A DNA stretch of 64,000 bases from Noviherbaspirillum cavernae (GCF_003590875.1 NZ_QYUN01000003.1:1-64000); one strand, 5' to 3'; numbered from the stretch's first letter, positions 1 through 8,759 are shown. Numbers and translations: made by a program. Notes: generated by a model from the letters alone, not told the origin.

Positions 1-2
1 GC

Positions 3-209
3 AACGATCTGAGCACGCCCGTGCCGGAATGGGGATTCCCGGGATTGAAGGAGGGCGATCAATGGTGTCTGTGCGCGCTGCGCTGGGCGGAAGCGGCGGA
101 CGCAGGCGTCGCGCCGCCGGTCGTGCTGGAAAGCACCAACCAGAGCGCGCTCGACATCATTCCGCTCGACGTGCTGGAGCAGTTCGATTACCGGCGCAAC
201 ATGCCTTGA
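3..209 (+). CDS. DUF2237 family protein, C-terminal part
   Basis: The reading frame is open from the window edge and ends at a TGA, so only the last 68 residues are visible. The segment PEWGFPGLKEGDQWCLCALRW followed by GVAPPVVLEST is characteristic of the DUF2237 family, small (about 120 residue) bacterial proteins of unknown function rich in conserved Cys and Trp. The true start lies upstream of the window; the first in-window GTG is inside the conserved domain and is not a start. A small membrane-protein gene follows 31 nt later on the same strand and may be co-transcribed. Confidence 0.85.
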   Translation, partial: NDLSTPVPEWGFPGLKEGDQWCLCALRWAEAADAGVAPPVVLESTNQSALDIIPLDVLEQFDYRRNMP

Positions 210-240
210 TCCGCCTTGCACTTTCGCTGCAGGAATGACG

Positions 241-339
241 ATGAAGAAAATGCCGGGTTGGATGCTTGCACTGCTCCTGATTCTGCTGCTTGGCGCGGCC
301 TTCTCCGCGCTGTACCTGACCTCGCTGTTCGAATCGTGA
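241..339 (+). CDS. Small single-pass membrane protein (32 aa)
   Basis: The ORF encodes a short basic N-terminus (MKKMPGW), one continuous hydrophobic helix rich in Leu and Ala, then a short polar tail ending in Glu-Ser. An AGGA sequence lies about seven bases before this ATG; an in-frame ATG six bases upstream is too close to it. No family is recognised. It follows the DUF2237 gene closely. The helix resembles a stretch at 3919-3990 (LAL...ALYLTSL), where differences fall mostly at third codon positions. A real small protein is likely but unproven. Confidence 0.5.
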   Translation: MKKMPGWMLALLLILLLGAAFSALYLTSLFES

Positions 340-399
340 CGCAGGATTTCCATGCGCCGCCGCTCTTGCAAACATGGGAGCGGCGGCGATATCACACGA

Positions 400-560
400 T
401 CATTTCCGCGTGTGAGCATCGACCCATGCCGCGTACGCGATCATGTACTTGTTGAGGAATTCGAGCGTGCTGTCGTTGCTCATCTTGCCCTCCGCATTGA
501 ACATCGCCGCAGCGGTCGAACTGGTCGGCCGCCATGCCGATGTCCTTCAGCGCGACCGGC
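400..560 (-). pseudogene. Remnant of NAD(P)H-dependent FMN reductase, C-terminus
   Basis: On the minus strand one frame reads FNAEGKMSNDSTLEFLNKYM then AYAAWVDAH and a stop at 400, which matches the usual end of SsuE/ChrR-type NADPH-dependent FMN reductases. Just upstream, in another frame, VALKDIGMAADQFD may be part of the same protein. There is no start and no flavodoxin core, so this is a decayed fragment. It abuts a TRAP transporter remnant, which suggests a deletion fused two dead genes. The family call rests on the tail motif only. Confidence 0.45.
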
Positions 561-561
561 G

Positions 562-735
562 CGCGACATGCGGCCGTGGCGCAGCGTCGCCGGCAGCTGG
601 AGAAAGACGATCATGATATGGAGCTCGCCACCATTTCCGACATGTCGTCGATTGGCTGGTTTGCCAGGTTGCGCAGCGCCACGTCGGCGCACATCAGCGC
701 CATCACGATGGTGATGATCACCGAGCCCGACGAAT
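562..735 (-). pseudogene. Remnant of TRAP transporter small permease (DctQ-like)
   Basis: The minus strand encodes SGSVIITIVMALMCADVALRN, LANQPIDDMSEMVASS and, after a frame change, VFLQLPATLRHGRMSRA. These are the first-helix and second-helix signatures of DctQ small permeases (normally about 170 residues): a helix ending in DVALRN, an amphipathic loop ending in SE, and LQLxxTLRxGRMSRAD. The frame is broken between helix 1 and helix 2 and the distal half is missing. No DctP or DctM gene is nearby. Confidence 0.55.
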
Positions 736-801
736 GGCCGTAGGCTTCGTTCGTGTTCAGGCATGCAATGCATGCCAACCAGTCGCCGCAACAGCCAACA
801 C

Positions 802-1009
802 GGTAGGTTGGGCTGCAAAGCCCAACATCCAGTGACATCAATCCGGCAGATATCGAAGATCGACTATCGCGGACACGTCAGTATTTCACTTTCAATTCGA
901 TGGATTCGAAAAACTTCTTTTCCTATCACATCCGGGAGCGCGACGGAGGGTACGAATTGTCCGGCTATCTCACTATTTGGGAACGTTGGGCTTTGCAGCC
1001 CAACCTACC
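802..1009. repeat. Palindrome-ended 208-bp repeat, copy 1
   Basis: The segment begins GGTAGGTTGGGCTGCAAAGC and ends with its reverse complement (GCTTTGCAGCCCAACCTACC). The interior carries phrases such as TGACATCAATCCGG, ATTTCACTTTCAATTCG and GGTACGAAT that recur in the same order in a second copy at 1671-1879. Terminal inverted repeats with a non-coding core suggest a miniature mobile element or intergenic repeat. The two copies are direct repeats flanking one lipoprotein gene. Confidence 0.75.
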
Positions 1010-1078
1010 TTGCTTAGCCAACGATTTCAGTCATGACAGTTCCTCGTTTTCAATTCTTGGATGTTGTTCGGTTGTCGT

Positions 1079-1651
1079 TCATTGCTGCGCGGGATCGGGG
1101 TAGATCTGTTGGATTCTTTGTCCGTCAAATCTCCTTTCACCGCTGGGCACCGGTTTGTACATGTCTTGCGGCTTTCCTTTTGTCCAAGGCTTCCCATCCC
1201 AAGGCCATATCACAAAGACATAGAGCTGCCGGTCATTGCAGACAAAATGGATATGCAGGTTCTCCAGGTTCTCGGGGAGCCGGTTGCGCAGATCAACCCG
1301 GTCTTCCAGGATTTCGCCGGTATCCTTGATCCGCCACTTGACGTAAAGAAATTCACCGCGTGGCAGGAAACCATTCAGGTTGCCACCTTTAAACGCTTGT
1401 CCCAGCCTGATCCGCTCACGCTCTGGCGCAAAAAAGACTTTCTCCAATTCGCCATATTGGTAATCAAGCACCTCGATATCAGGACTATCTTGGGAAGCAT
1501 TGAACTCGATTGAATAATGTAGAGCCACCTTATTTCCTCCTGTAGCACAAGCTGCCAAACACAAAATGCCTATGGCAAGAATTGCCTGTCGAATTTCAAT
1601 TAAAACAATTAAAAGGGTCAGCTTCGATTTACGTTTGCACTCACCACTCAT
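1079..1651 (-). CDS. Hypothetical lipoprotein (190 aa)
   Basis: The protein has a basic N-terminus, a hydrophobic stretch and a lipobox ending in LAAC near residue 35, so it should be exported and lipid-anchored. The rest is a soluble domain with a mixed pattern and a Trp/Pro-rich tail (VIWPWDGKPWTKGKPQDMYK). The start is supported by an AGGAGAGG ribosome binding site seven bases upstream. No family is recognised. Base composition is lower in GC than its neighbours, and the gene sits exactly between two copies of the 208-bp repeat, which suggests acquisition with them. Confidence 0.7.
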   Translation of the reverse strand: MSGECKRKSKLTLLIVLIEIRQAILAIGILCLAACATGGNKVALHYSIEFNASQDSPDIEVLDYQYGELEKVFFAPERERIRLGQAFKGGNLNGFLPRGEFLYVKWRIKDTGEILEDRVDLRNRLPENLENLHIHFVCNDRQLYVFVIWPWDGKPWTKGKPQDMYKPVPSGERRFDGQRIQQIYPDPAQQ

Positions 1652-1670
1652 TGCCTCTCCTCTTCAGCAC

Positions 1671-1879
1671 GGTAGGTTGGGCTGCAAAGCCCAACATTAA
1701 ATGACATCAATCCGGTAGGTATCGAAAATCGATCATCGTGGAGCCCGATGGTATTTCACTTTCAATTCGCCTGCTCCTAAAGGAGTTCTTGCCAATCGCA
1801 TACAAGCAATGCGACGGACGGTACGAATGGTCTCGCTGTTTCGATATTTGAGAATGTTGGGCTTTGCAGCCCAACCTGC
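1671..1879. repeat. Palindrome-ended repeat, copy 2
   Basis: Starts GGTAGGTTGGGCTGCAAAGC and ends GGGCTTTGCAGCCCAACCTG; the interior is diverged from copy 1 (802-1009) but collinear and in the same orientation. It lies just upstream of the lipoprotein gene transcribed from 1651 and immediately downstream of the repeat-lipoprotein gene ending at 1926. Confidence 0.75.
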
Positions 1880-1894
1880 GTTACTGCAGACGCA

Positions 1895-1917
1895 AGGGCA
1901 TGCCGATGGCATGCCCT
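1895..1917 (-). terminator. Hairpin downstream of repeat lipoprotein
   Basis: AGGGCATGCC and GGCATGCCCT form a perfect 10-bp stem with a three-base loop, nine bases past the stop of the gene ending at 1926. There is no clear U tract, so it may be a mRNA-stabilising hairpin rather than a true intrinsic terminator. Confidence 0.4.
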
Positions 1918-1925
1918 CCACACCG

Positions 1926-3605
1926 TCAATCGAACCGATTGACCCAGATGTTGTCCCGCGTTCCGTCATTCTGCTGCCACACCGCCAATGCATTGCCGCT
2001 GGCGTCGATGGCAATCTGCGTCAGGCCGGCGTGCTCGTCCTTGCGCGACTGGATCGGGCGAGCCGTCCTCCATCCCGTTGCCGTTGCGTAGCGGCTGCCC
2101 CAGATGTTGTTTCGCGTGCCGTCGTCCTGGGTCCACACCGCCAGTGCGTTGCCTGCGGCATCGAAGGCGATTTGCGGATTGCTGGCGTCGCCGCCGTTTT
2201 CGGTCTCGAGCAATTGCGCGGTACCCCATCCCTTCCCTGTCGTGTAGCGGTTGGCCCAAACGTTAACGCGTGTGCCATCGGATTGGGTCCACACTGCCAA
2301 CGCGTTGCCGCCGGCATCGATGGCGATTTGCGGATCGAATGCGTGATCGGCATTGTCGGTTTCCACCAATTGCGGCGTGCCCCAGCCGCTGCCTGCCGTG
2401 TAACGGTTACTCCAGATGCTGTATCGCGTACCGTCGGATTGCGTCCACACCGCCAGGGCGTTGCCTGAGGCATCGAATGCGATTTGCGGAAGGCGTGCGT
2501 CGCCCGCATTGCCGGTTTCAATCAATTGCGCCGTGCCCCATCCGGCCCCGACGGTGTATCGATTGGCGCGGATATCAATTTGCGCGCCGTCGGATTGCTG
2601 CCACACTGCCAGCGCATTGCCGCTGCCATCGATGGCAATGCGGGGGAACAGGGCATCACCTGCATTGTCTGTCTCGATCAATTGCGCCGCGCCCCATCCG
2701 GTTCCCACCGTGTAGCGGTTGGCCCAGACGTTGAAGCGGGTGCCGTCGGACTGGGTCCACACCACCAGGGCATTGCCTGCGGCATCGAAGGCAATCCGGG
2801 GATCGTACGCATCGCTTGCGTTGTCGCTTTCGATCAGTTGTGCGCTACCCCATCCCGAGCCTGCCGAATAGCGGTTGGCCCAGATGCTGAAGCGGGTGCC
2901 GTCGGTCTGGCACCACACGGCAATCGCATTGCCGCCCGCATCGATGGCAATGTGGGGAACAAAGGCACCGCTGGCGTTGCCTGTTTCGATCGCCTGCGCG
3001 CTACCCCAGCCGCTGCCTGCCGTGTAGCGGTTGGCCAGGATGTTGAATCGCGTGCCGTCGGACTGCGACCACACTGCCAGCGCGTTGCCGCCTGCATCGA
3101 CGGCGATTTGCGGATCGCGTGCGGTGTCGGCGTCATCGGTTTCGGTCAATTGCGCGGTCTTCCACGCGCCATCGCGCGTGGTGAAAGTGAGCGAGCGGGT
3201 GCCCGCGAGTTTCTCGCCGCCGGTGCCGGACAGCGCGGTGTTCACCTGCAACGTATAGCGCGTCAGCGGTAGCAGTTGCCGCGCCGGCGTGAGCGTGATC
3301 TGTGTCCCGGCCACGGCGAGCGTTGCCGGAACGTCGAGATTGGCGCCGCGCAAGCTCACGTTGGCCGCGGTGGCGGTGGCGCCGCCGAGTCCGGCCGAGA
3401 ACAGCAGTTGCGGCGCGACATCGCGCGCCACGTCGGTCGCGCCATCGGCCGGCGTGCTGGCGCTCACGCTCATGGTCTTCACGGTCGGGGCGATGTCTGT
3501 GTTGCTGCTGCCCGAGCCGCCGCATCCTGCCAGAAGAATGCTGGCCGCCAGGCCGATGAAAGTGGCGTGCCGCAAAGTAGCGGACACAGGGTGGAATGTC
3601 GTCAT
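1926..3605 (-). CDS. Lipoprotein with Big_5-like domain and eight ~52-residue repeats
   Basis: The 559-residue product has a signal peptide with lipobox LLAGC followed by Gly-Ser linker residues, then a bacterial Ig-like (SbsA/Big_5-type) domain around residues 40-140 with STPADGATDVARDVAPQLLF and the LTPARQLLPLTRYTLQV strand. From about residue 150 come eight tandem units of about 52 residues, each with a PQIAxDAxGNALAVW core followed by SDGTRxNIWANRY. The regular beta-strand pattern suggests a propeller-like fold exposed on the outer membrane. The ATG chosen has GAGG upstream; a TTG six codons earlier lacks support. No enzymatic motif is seen, so the function is unknown, probably binding or adhesion. 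Confidence 0.8.
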   Translation of the reverse strand: MTTFHPVSATLRHATFIGLAASILLAGCGGSGSSNTDIAPTVKTMSVSASTPADGATDVARDVAPQLLFSAGLGGATATAANVSLRGANLDVPATLAVAGTQITLTPARQLLPLTRYTLQVNTALSGTGGEKLAGTRSLTFTTRDGAWKTAQLTETDDADTARDPQIAVDAGGNALAVWSQSDGTRFNILANRYTAGSGWGSAQAIETGNASGAFVPHIAIDAGGNAIAVWCQTDGTRFSIWANRYSAGSGWGSAQLIESDNASDAYDPRIAFDAAGNALVVWTQSDGTRFNVWANRYTVGTGWGAAQLIETDNAGDALFPRIAIDGSGNALAVWQQSDGAQIDIRANRYTVGAGWGTAQLIETGNAGDARLPQIAFDASGNALAVWTQSDGTRYSIWSNRYTAGSGWGTPQLVETDNADHAFDPQIAIDAGGNALAVWTQSDGTRVNVWANRYTTGKGWGTAQLLETENGGDASNPQIAFDAAGNALAVWTQDDGTRNNIWGSRYATATGWRTARPIQSRKDEHAGLTQIAIDASGNALAVWQQNDGTRDNIWVNRFD

Positions 3606-4002
3606 GTGGGATCCTCGTTGCAAGAGGCCGTTTCAATATTTGCAATTTGCCTGGAACTCGTGAGGCGAGTTCCGAATTGCCGGCCTGCGCGGAGTGTGGG
3701 TGAATGGCACTTACAGATGGCTTACATATGACGAACTCTGCTTACGGATGGTGCGGCGAGCGCGGGCATGCCGCTGTGCGAGTAAGGCGGATGTGTTGTT
3801 GTCGATGCGTTGGCCGGGACCATGACCTGCATTGACCACGACACTGCAACGGCATGAATTTGACGAGTTCGTCACTCGAATTCATGAGTTCTGCATTGAA
3901 CAGCAGGTTCGGCCTGAACTTGCACTCGTACTTCTGTTCCTGAATGGCCCGCCATTCTGCGCGCTCTATCTGACATCGTTGCTTCAATTCCGAGCCGGCG
4001 CG
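3606..4002. other. Intergenic region, no confident gene
   Basis: About 400 bases between the repeat lipoprotein and the Hsp70 operon. The only notable content is a plus-strand stretch at 3919-3990 whose translation (LALVLLFLNGPPFCALYLTS) echoes the small membrane protein at 241-339. No start codon with a ribosome binding site is seen for it. Confidence 0.5.
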
Positions 4003-6831
4003 TCAGGCGATCAGCTTCAGTCCCGGCGGCAACGACTCTCCCAGCACCAGCCGTTCACTCGCTTCATCGAGCTGCATCGGTTCGCGCACCATGGCGATCC
4101 AGATTGCGGGCGCGCCCGCCGCTGCCAATCGCTGGATGACCTGTTCGCGCAATTCCAGCGGCAGGTCGCGCGCGCGGTCGCCTGTCATGCGCGCCAGATA
4201 GGCGGCGGCGAAGGCGGCAGCCTCATTGCGCTTCCAGTTCAGCGCGAGGATCGCGGTCAGCCATTCTGCGCCGACTTCGGGCGGCACGACATCGTGTGCG
4301 CTGCCGTAAAACGGCTGGCGCGCGCCGATCCGGCCGGTTGCCCACAGGATTCTGCCGGCGAGCGCATCCTTGTCCACCGATGGAGATTGCTGCAGGCGCT
4401 CGAACAGCCATGCGCCGATTTCGCTCTTGTATCCGGCGGGGATGCGTTCCAGCGAGGCGACGAGTCGCAGCATGTCGTCCTCGCTGCCGCTCGCCAGCGT
4501 GGTCGGGCGCGGTCCGCTGTCCTCTTCACTGCCTTGCACGTTGAAGGCGAAGTCGTTGAGCAGGCGCAGTTGCGCTTCTTGCTGCAAGCCGCCGGCGACG
4601 CGCCGCCACAGCGTCCACCATTCCGCATTGACGCGGCTGTCGTTGCCGTATTGCACGCCCGTTTCGTACAGCGGCCACAGTTGCGCGATGCGCCAGTCGT
4701 CGAGCGGATAGCCGAAGCCGGGACGCAGGCAATAGCCGATGAGATTGAGCCAGAGGCGTTCATGCTCGGCCGAGCGGCGTCGGCCTTTCGCGCGTTCCCA
4801 CAGCAGGTCGAACAGTTTGCGCAACAGCGGCGTATGCCAGCGTTCGCGGCTGCCGAGCAGTTTTTCCAGGCGCGTGCGGAGTTGCGTGACTTCCTTCGCC
4901 TGCACTTTCTGTGCGCGTGTGCCGAAGATGCGGTCGATTTGCGCCGCAGCGTCCGCGAAGCGTGGCGGCAATGCGTATTGCTGCTCGTCCTGCTCGGCCT
5001 GTGCATCGCGGTCGCGCAACTGGAATTCCAGCAGCCAGCGCCGGCTCGGATCTGTTGTGCTGACGCAATGCATTTCGAGCGTGCCGACTTCAGTCAGCGC
5101 GGTGGCCAGTTGCACCGGGATATCCTGTTTGCCGCCAGCGGTGTCCGCTTGCAGCGCGGTCGCGATCGGCGGCAGACGTGCAAAATCACCATGCGCGAGA
5201 TCGACGATATCGCCCAGCCTGGGCGCTGTCTGATTGATGGCATCGGCCGTCGATGAGATGAGGTGGAAGCGCACCGGTTGTCCGACGCGCAGCGCAAATA
5301 CGCGATCCGTGAGCAGGATTTCATGGCCTTCATCGCTGCCGCGCGGCAGGATGCAGATCGCGCGCTGCGGCACATCCTTTTCTGCATCGCTTGATGCTTC
5401 GAGCATGAGGAAATAGCTGCGCGGCGAGCCGCCGCCGATCCTCGGCGCGAGTCCCTTGCGGGCGAGGGTATAGGCGACCGCGCCGCGCGCCACCGCGACG
5501 TCCGGGTTGTCGTTGTGCAGCAGCCGCAGGGGCGCGCCGCGCCACTTCGCCAGTGTGTCCTGCAGGCGCCGCGCCAGTGCATCGGCGCGGAACACGCCGC
5601 CGTTCAGCAGCAGGGTGTCTGGCAGCGCGCCTTCGCTTGTCGCGTGCTGCATCAGGAAACCGGCAAGATGGCGCGTGACTGCCGCATCGCTCGCATAGGG
5701 CAGACCGAATTCGACGATGCCGCTGCGCCTTTGCCGCGCTGGCTCGTCCGCCGCAACCATGGGGAAAAAACCGTCGACGATGGTGCGCTCGACTTCATCG
5801 CGCGTCAGTTCCACCGAGCGTGCGCCGCCGATCACGCGCGCGCCCGCGCCGAGCAGCGTCACGGTCGTCTTGTCCGGCGCATTGGCGGCGAGCAATTGCT
5901 CCTTCGCGGCACGGCAGCGTTCCATCAATTGCGACAGCGCGCCGGCCGACAGGCGCGCCGCGCCTTCCTCTCCCGCCATGCGCGACTCGGCGATGTGCGC
6001 CAGCACCAGATCCATGTTGTCGCCGCCCAGCATCAGGTGCTTGCCGACGCCAATACGTGTCAATTCAGGTGTCAGTTCCGGTGTCAGCTGCGGTTCGCCA
6101 TCGCGCAATGCGACCGTGATCAGGCTGAAGTCGGTGGTGCCGCCGCCGACATCGCACACAAGGATCAGGCGCGTCTGCGCCAGCTCCGCATCGAGCGTCT
6201 GCCGATGGCGGAACAGCCAGTCGTAGAACGCCGCCTGCGGTTCCTCCAGCAGCCGCAGGGTCGGCAAGCCGGCCTGCGCCGCCGCCTTGACCGTCAATGC
6301 GCGCGCACCTTCGTCGAACGATGCCGGCACGGTCAGCACGATGTCCTGCAGTTCCAGCGGCGCGTGCGGAAAATGCATGTTCCACGCCGCGCGCACATGC
6401 GCGAGATAGCTCGCGCTGGCATCGACCGGCGAAATCTTCGCCACATCGTCCGCCGCGCCCCACGGCAGAATGGGCGCGAGCCGATCGACGGCGGCATGCG
6501 AGAGCCAGCTTTTCGCGCTCGCCACCAACCGGCCCGGCACCTGAGCACCGAGCTTGCGCGCCAGCCGACCGATCACGACATTCTCAGTGTCGCCGCCCGC
6601 GCTCCACGGCAGCCGCAAATCGTCGCTGACCAGCTCGCCGGATGCAGGGTGATAGCGCAGCGAGGGCAGCAGCGGCGCTGCCTTGACCTCGCCGAGCGCC
6701 ACCAGTTGCTCGATCTCGAACAGGCGAACCTCGTCGCTGCCGGCGTCGGCACCGTCGCTGGCCCTGGCGTCGGCATAGGCGACCACCGTATTGGTGGTGC
6801 CGAGATCGATGCCGACCGCGTAGCGCTTCAT
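4003..6831 (-). CDS. Hsp70-family protein with long C-terminal extension (DUF3731 type)
   Basis: The 942-residue protein starts with the Hsp70 phosphate-1 loop GIDLGTTNTVVAYAD and carries phosphate-2 (VCDVGGGTTDFSLI), LLGGDNMD and the adenosine-site NGGVF motif within an N-terminal ATPase domain of roughly 460 residues. A beta-rich region follows, then a long alpha-helical C-terminus of about 300 residues as in DUF3731-bearing Hsp70 relatives, well beyond the ~640 residues of DnaK and without the DnaK EEVD-like tail. It is the last gene of an operon, starting two bases after the stop of the second Hsp70 gene. No DnaJ or GrpE gene is adjacent. Presumably a cytoplasmic ATP-driven chaperone of unknown clientele. 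Confidence 0.9.
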   Translation of the reverse strand: MKRYAVGIDLGTTNTVVAYADARASDGADAGSDEVRLFEIEQLVALGEVKAAPLLPSLRYHPASGELVSDDLRLPWSAGGDTENVVIGRLARKLGAQVPGRLVASAKSWLSHAAVDRLAPILPWGAADDVAKISPVDASASYLAHVRAAWNMHFPHAPLELQDIVLTVPASFDEGARALTVKAAAQAGLPTLRLLEEPQAAFYDWLFRHRQTLDAELAQTRLILVCDVGGGTTDFSLITVALRDGEPQLTPELTPELTRIGVGKHLMLGGDNMDLVLAHIAESRMAGEEGAARLSAGALSQLMERCRAAKEQLLAANAPDKTTVTLLGAGARVIGGARSVELTRDEVERTIVDGFFPMVAADEPARQRRSGIVEFGLPYASDAAVTRHLAGFLMQHATSEGALPDTLLLNGGVFRADALARRLQDTLAKWRGAPLRLLHNDNPDVAVARGAVAYTLARKGLAPRIGGGSPRSYFLMLEASSDAEKDVPQRAICILPRGSDEGHEILLTDRVFALRVGQPVRFHLISSTADAINQTAPRLGDIVDLAHGDFARLPPIATALQADTAGGKQDIPVQLATALTEVGTLEMHCVSTTDPSRRWLLEFQLRDRDAQAEQDEQQYALPPRFADAAAQIDRIFGTRAQKVQAKEVTQLRTRLEKLLGSRERWHTPLLRKLFDLLWERAKGRRRSAEHERLWLNLIGYCLRPGFGYPLDDWRIAQLWPLYETGVQYGNDSRVNAEWWTLWRRVAGGLQQEAQLRLLNDFAFNVQGSEEDSGPRPTTLASGSEDDMLRLVASLERIPAGYKSEIGAWLFERLQQSPSVDKDALAGRILWATGRIGARQPFYGSAHDVVPPEVGAEWLTAILALNWKRNEAAAFAAAYLARMTGDRARDLPLELREQVIQRLAAAGAPAIWIAMVREPMQLDEASERLVLGESLPPGLKLIA

Positions 6832-6833
6832 TG

Positions 6834-8759
6834 CTATCCGGCCTGGCCGCGCACGTTGAATTCCACCTTCCAGCGTTCATGTCCGGTGCGCGGCACGGCC
6901 GACAATTCCAGCGTGCCGGCTTCCGTTACGCGCGCGTGCAATTGCACCTGCACCACTTCGCCCGCCTGTCTCCCTTCGGCCGGCAGGGTCGCCTGGATTT
7001 CATCCAGCTCCTGCAATTCATCCGCCTGCCACGATTCCAGCATCGTGCCGATCTGATCCTGACGCCGCACGGTCGAGCCGAAGAAGCGGAAGTGCACCGG
7101 CTCGCCCACCACGAGCCCGAACTCCTGCGCCTGCAATTCCGCCTCGGTGCCTTCCTCCATGCCGAAGGGCGCGACACACAGCGCCTGGATCGGTGGCTCG
7201 ATGCCGGGGATGGCCGGCATGGCCGACTCCACCGCGACGTAATAGGCGCTGGCGGTGCCGCCGCGTATGCGCACGCCCTTGCCGCGCCGCACATGGCCGT
7301 AGTACGACGCGCCGCGCGCCACCGCCAGGTCGAGGTCGGCGCCCGCCAGCATGCGCGCCGGCTGCGCGCCCTCGGCGGTAAGCCAGCGGTTCAGCGTGGC
7401 CAGCGTGCGGTCGGCGAGGATGGTCGATTTGAAGATGCCGCCGTTGAACAGCACGGCGGTCGGATGCAGAAAGCTCGCGCCCGGATCGGCCTGGCCGCCG
7501 AAGCCCTCCAGCTCCGCGATGGCGCTCACCTGCCGTCCGAGAAAGCCGGCGAGGTGGCGCGTGATCGCGGCATCCTGCGCGAACGGCAGACCCAGTTGCG
7601 TGAGACCGGCGCGCGGCCGCACGGCGGGCCGCGCCGATGCTTCCACCTGCGGGAAGAAACCTTCCAGGATCGTCGCCGTGACTTCCTCGCGCGTCAGCTC
7701 GGTGCGGATCGAACCGCCGATCAGTTTGGAACCGCGACTCGGCACGACGATGGGCATGGCCTGCATTTCGGATGCCGACAGCAGGCTCTCCTTCGCCGCG
7801 CGGCAGGCATAGGTCAGCGCGCGCATCTGCCACGGATCGAGCTGGGTGCCGGCGGCGGCGAGCTTGCGCGCCACCACGTGCGCCAGCGTCAGGTCCATGT
7901 TGTCGCCGCCCAGCAGGATGTGGTCGCCGACCGCGACGCGGTGCAGCTCCAGATTGCCCTCGCGCTCCACCACCGCGATCAGCGAAAAGTCGCTGGTGCC
8001 GCCGCCGACGTCGATCACGAGGATGATGTCGCCCGGTTTCGCTTCCTTGCGCCAGCCGCCCTCGCTGCTCAGGATCCAGTTGTACAGCGCGGCCTGCGGT
8101 TCCTCCAGCAGCGTGAGCGAGTCGAAACCGGCGGCGCGCGCCGCTTCCGCCGTCAGCTCGCGCGCCGCCGGATCGAACGAGGCGGGAATCGTCACCGTGA
8201 TGTCCTGTGCGCGAAAGGGCGCGTCCGGATACGCGTGGTCCCACGCATCGCGCAGGTGCGTCAGGTAGCGCACCGAGGCGTCGAGCGGCGACACGCGCGA
8301 CACATCCGGCGGCGCGTCGCTTGGCAGGATCGCCGCCCGCCGGTCCACACCGGGATGGCAGAGCCAGCTTTTCGCGCTCGACACCAGCCGGATCGGCGTG
8401 GTCGCGCCGCGGCTGCGCGCCAGGTCGCCGACGATGTGATGCTGCCCGCTGCCCCACGGCAAACTCAATTCGCCCGGCGCGAATTCATCCGCATGCGGCA
8501 GATACAGGAAGGAAGGCAACAGTGCCTGCACCGCGATTTCGCCCGGTGCCGACAATTGCGGCACTGTGAGCACGCCATGCACGCCATGCACGCCATGCAC
8601 GCCATGCACGCCATGCACGCCATGCACGCCATGCACGCCATGCACGCCATGCACGCCATGGCTGGCCGCCTCGTCGTCGTTGCCGGCAGTATCGACATAC
8701 GCCAGCGCGCAATGCGTCGTGCCCAGATCGACGCCGATGGAAAACCGCCGCCCGCTCAC
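6834..8759 (-). CDS. Hsp70-family protein with (His-Gly-Val)10 insertion
   Basis: The 641-residue protein has GVDLGTTHCALAYVD at the N-terminus, VIDVGGGTSDFSLI, LLGGDNMDLTLAH and FNGGIFKSTIL, so the nucleotide-binding fold is complete. The C-terminal ~130 residues form a beta-rich domain (VGEPVHFRFFGST) in place of a canonical DnaK substrate-binding domain with lid. Ten tandem HGV tripeptides sit after residue ~33, between the first beta strands of the ATPase domain, where DnaK has only a short loop. The start is GTG, overlapping the DUF2760 stop as GTGA, which indicates translational coupling. It differs greatly from its downstream paralogue, so the two may act as a pair. Confidence 0.9.
   Translation of the reverse strand: MSGRRFSIGVDLGTTHCALAYVDTAGNDDEAASHGVHGVHGVHGVHGVHGVHGVHGVHGVHGVLTVPQLSAPGEIAVQALLPSFLYLPHADEFAPGELSLPWGSGQHHIVGDLARSRGATTPIRLVSSAKSWLCHPGVDRRAAILPSDAPPDVSRVSPLDASVRYLTHLRDAWDHAYPDAPFRAQDITVTIPASFDPAARELTAEAARAAGFDSLTLLEEPQAALYNWILSSEGGWRKEAKPGDIILVIDVGGGTSDFSLIAVVEREGNLELHRVAVGDHILLGGDNMDLTLAHVVARKLAAAGTQLDPWQMRALTYACRAAKESLLSASEMQAMPIVVPSRGSKLIGGSIRTELTREEVTATILEGFFPQVEASARPAVRPRAGLTQLGLPFAQDAAITRHLAGFLGRQVSAIAELEGFGGQADPGASFLHPTAVLFNGGIFKSTILADRTLATLNRWLTAEGAQPARMLAGADLDLAVARGASYYGHVRRGKGVRIRGGTASAYYVAVESAMPAIPGIEPPIQALCVAPFGMEEGTEAELQAQEFGLVVGEPVHFRFFGSTVRRQDQIGTMLESWQADELQELDEIQATLPAEGRQAGEVVQVQLHARVTEAGTLELSAVPRTGHERWKVEFNVRGQAG
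8571..8660 (-). repeat. Ten perfect 9-bp tandem repeats inside Hsp70 gene
   Basis: CACGCCATG is repeated ten times without a mismatch on the plus strand, encoding (His-Gly-Val)10 on the minus strand. Because the unit is a multiple of three, copy-number changes would alter loop length without shifting the frame. The perfect identity implies recent expansion. Confidence 0.97.

Noticed and set aside
3832..7056. Long plus-strand frames (474 and 513 codons)
   Set aside because: They lie opposite the large Hsp70 gene and are rich in Arg, His and Gln as antisense frames are.
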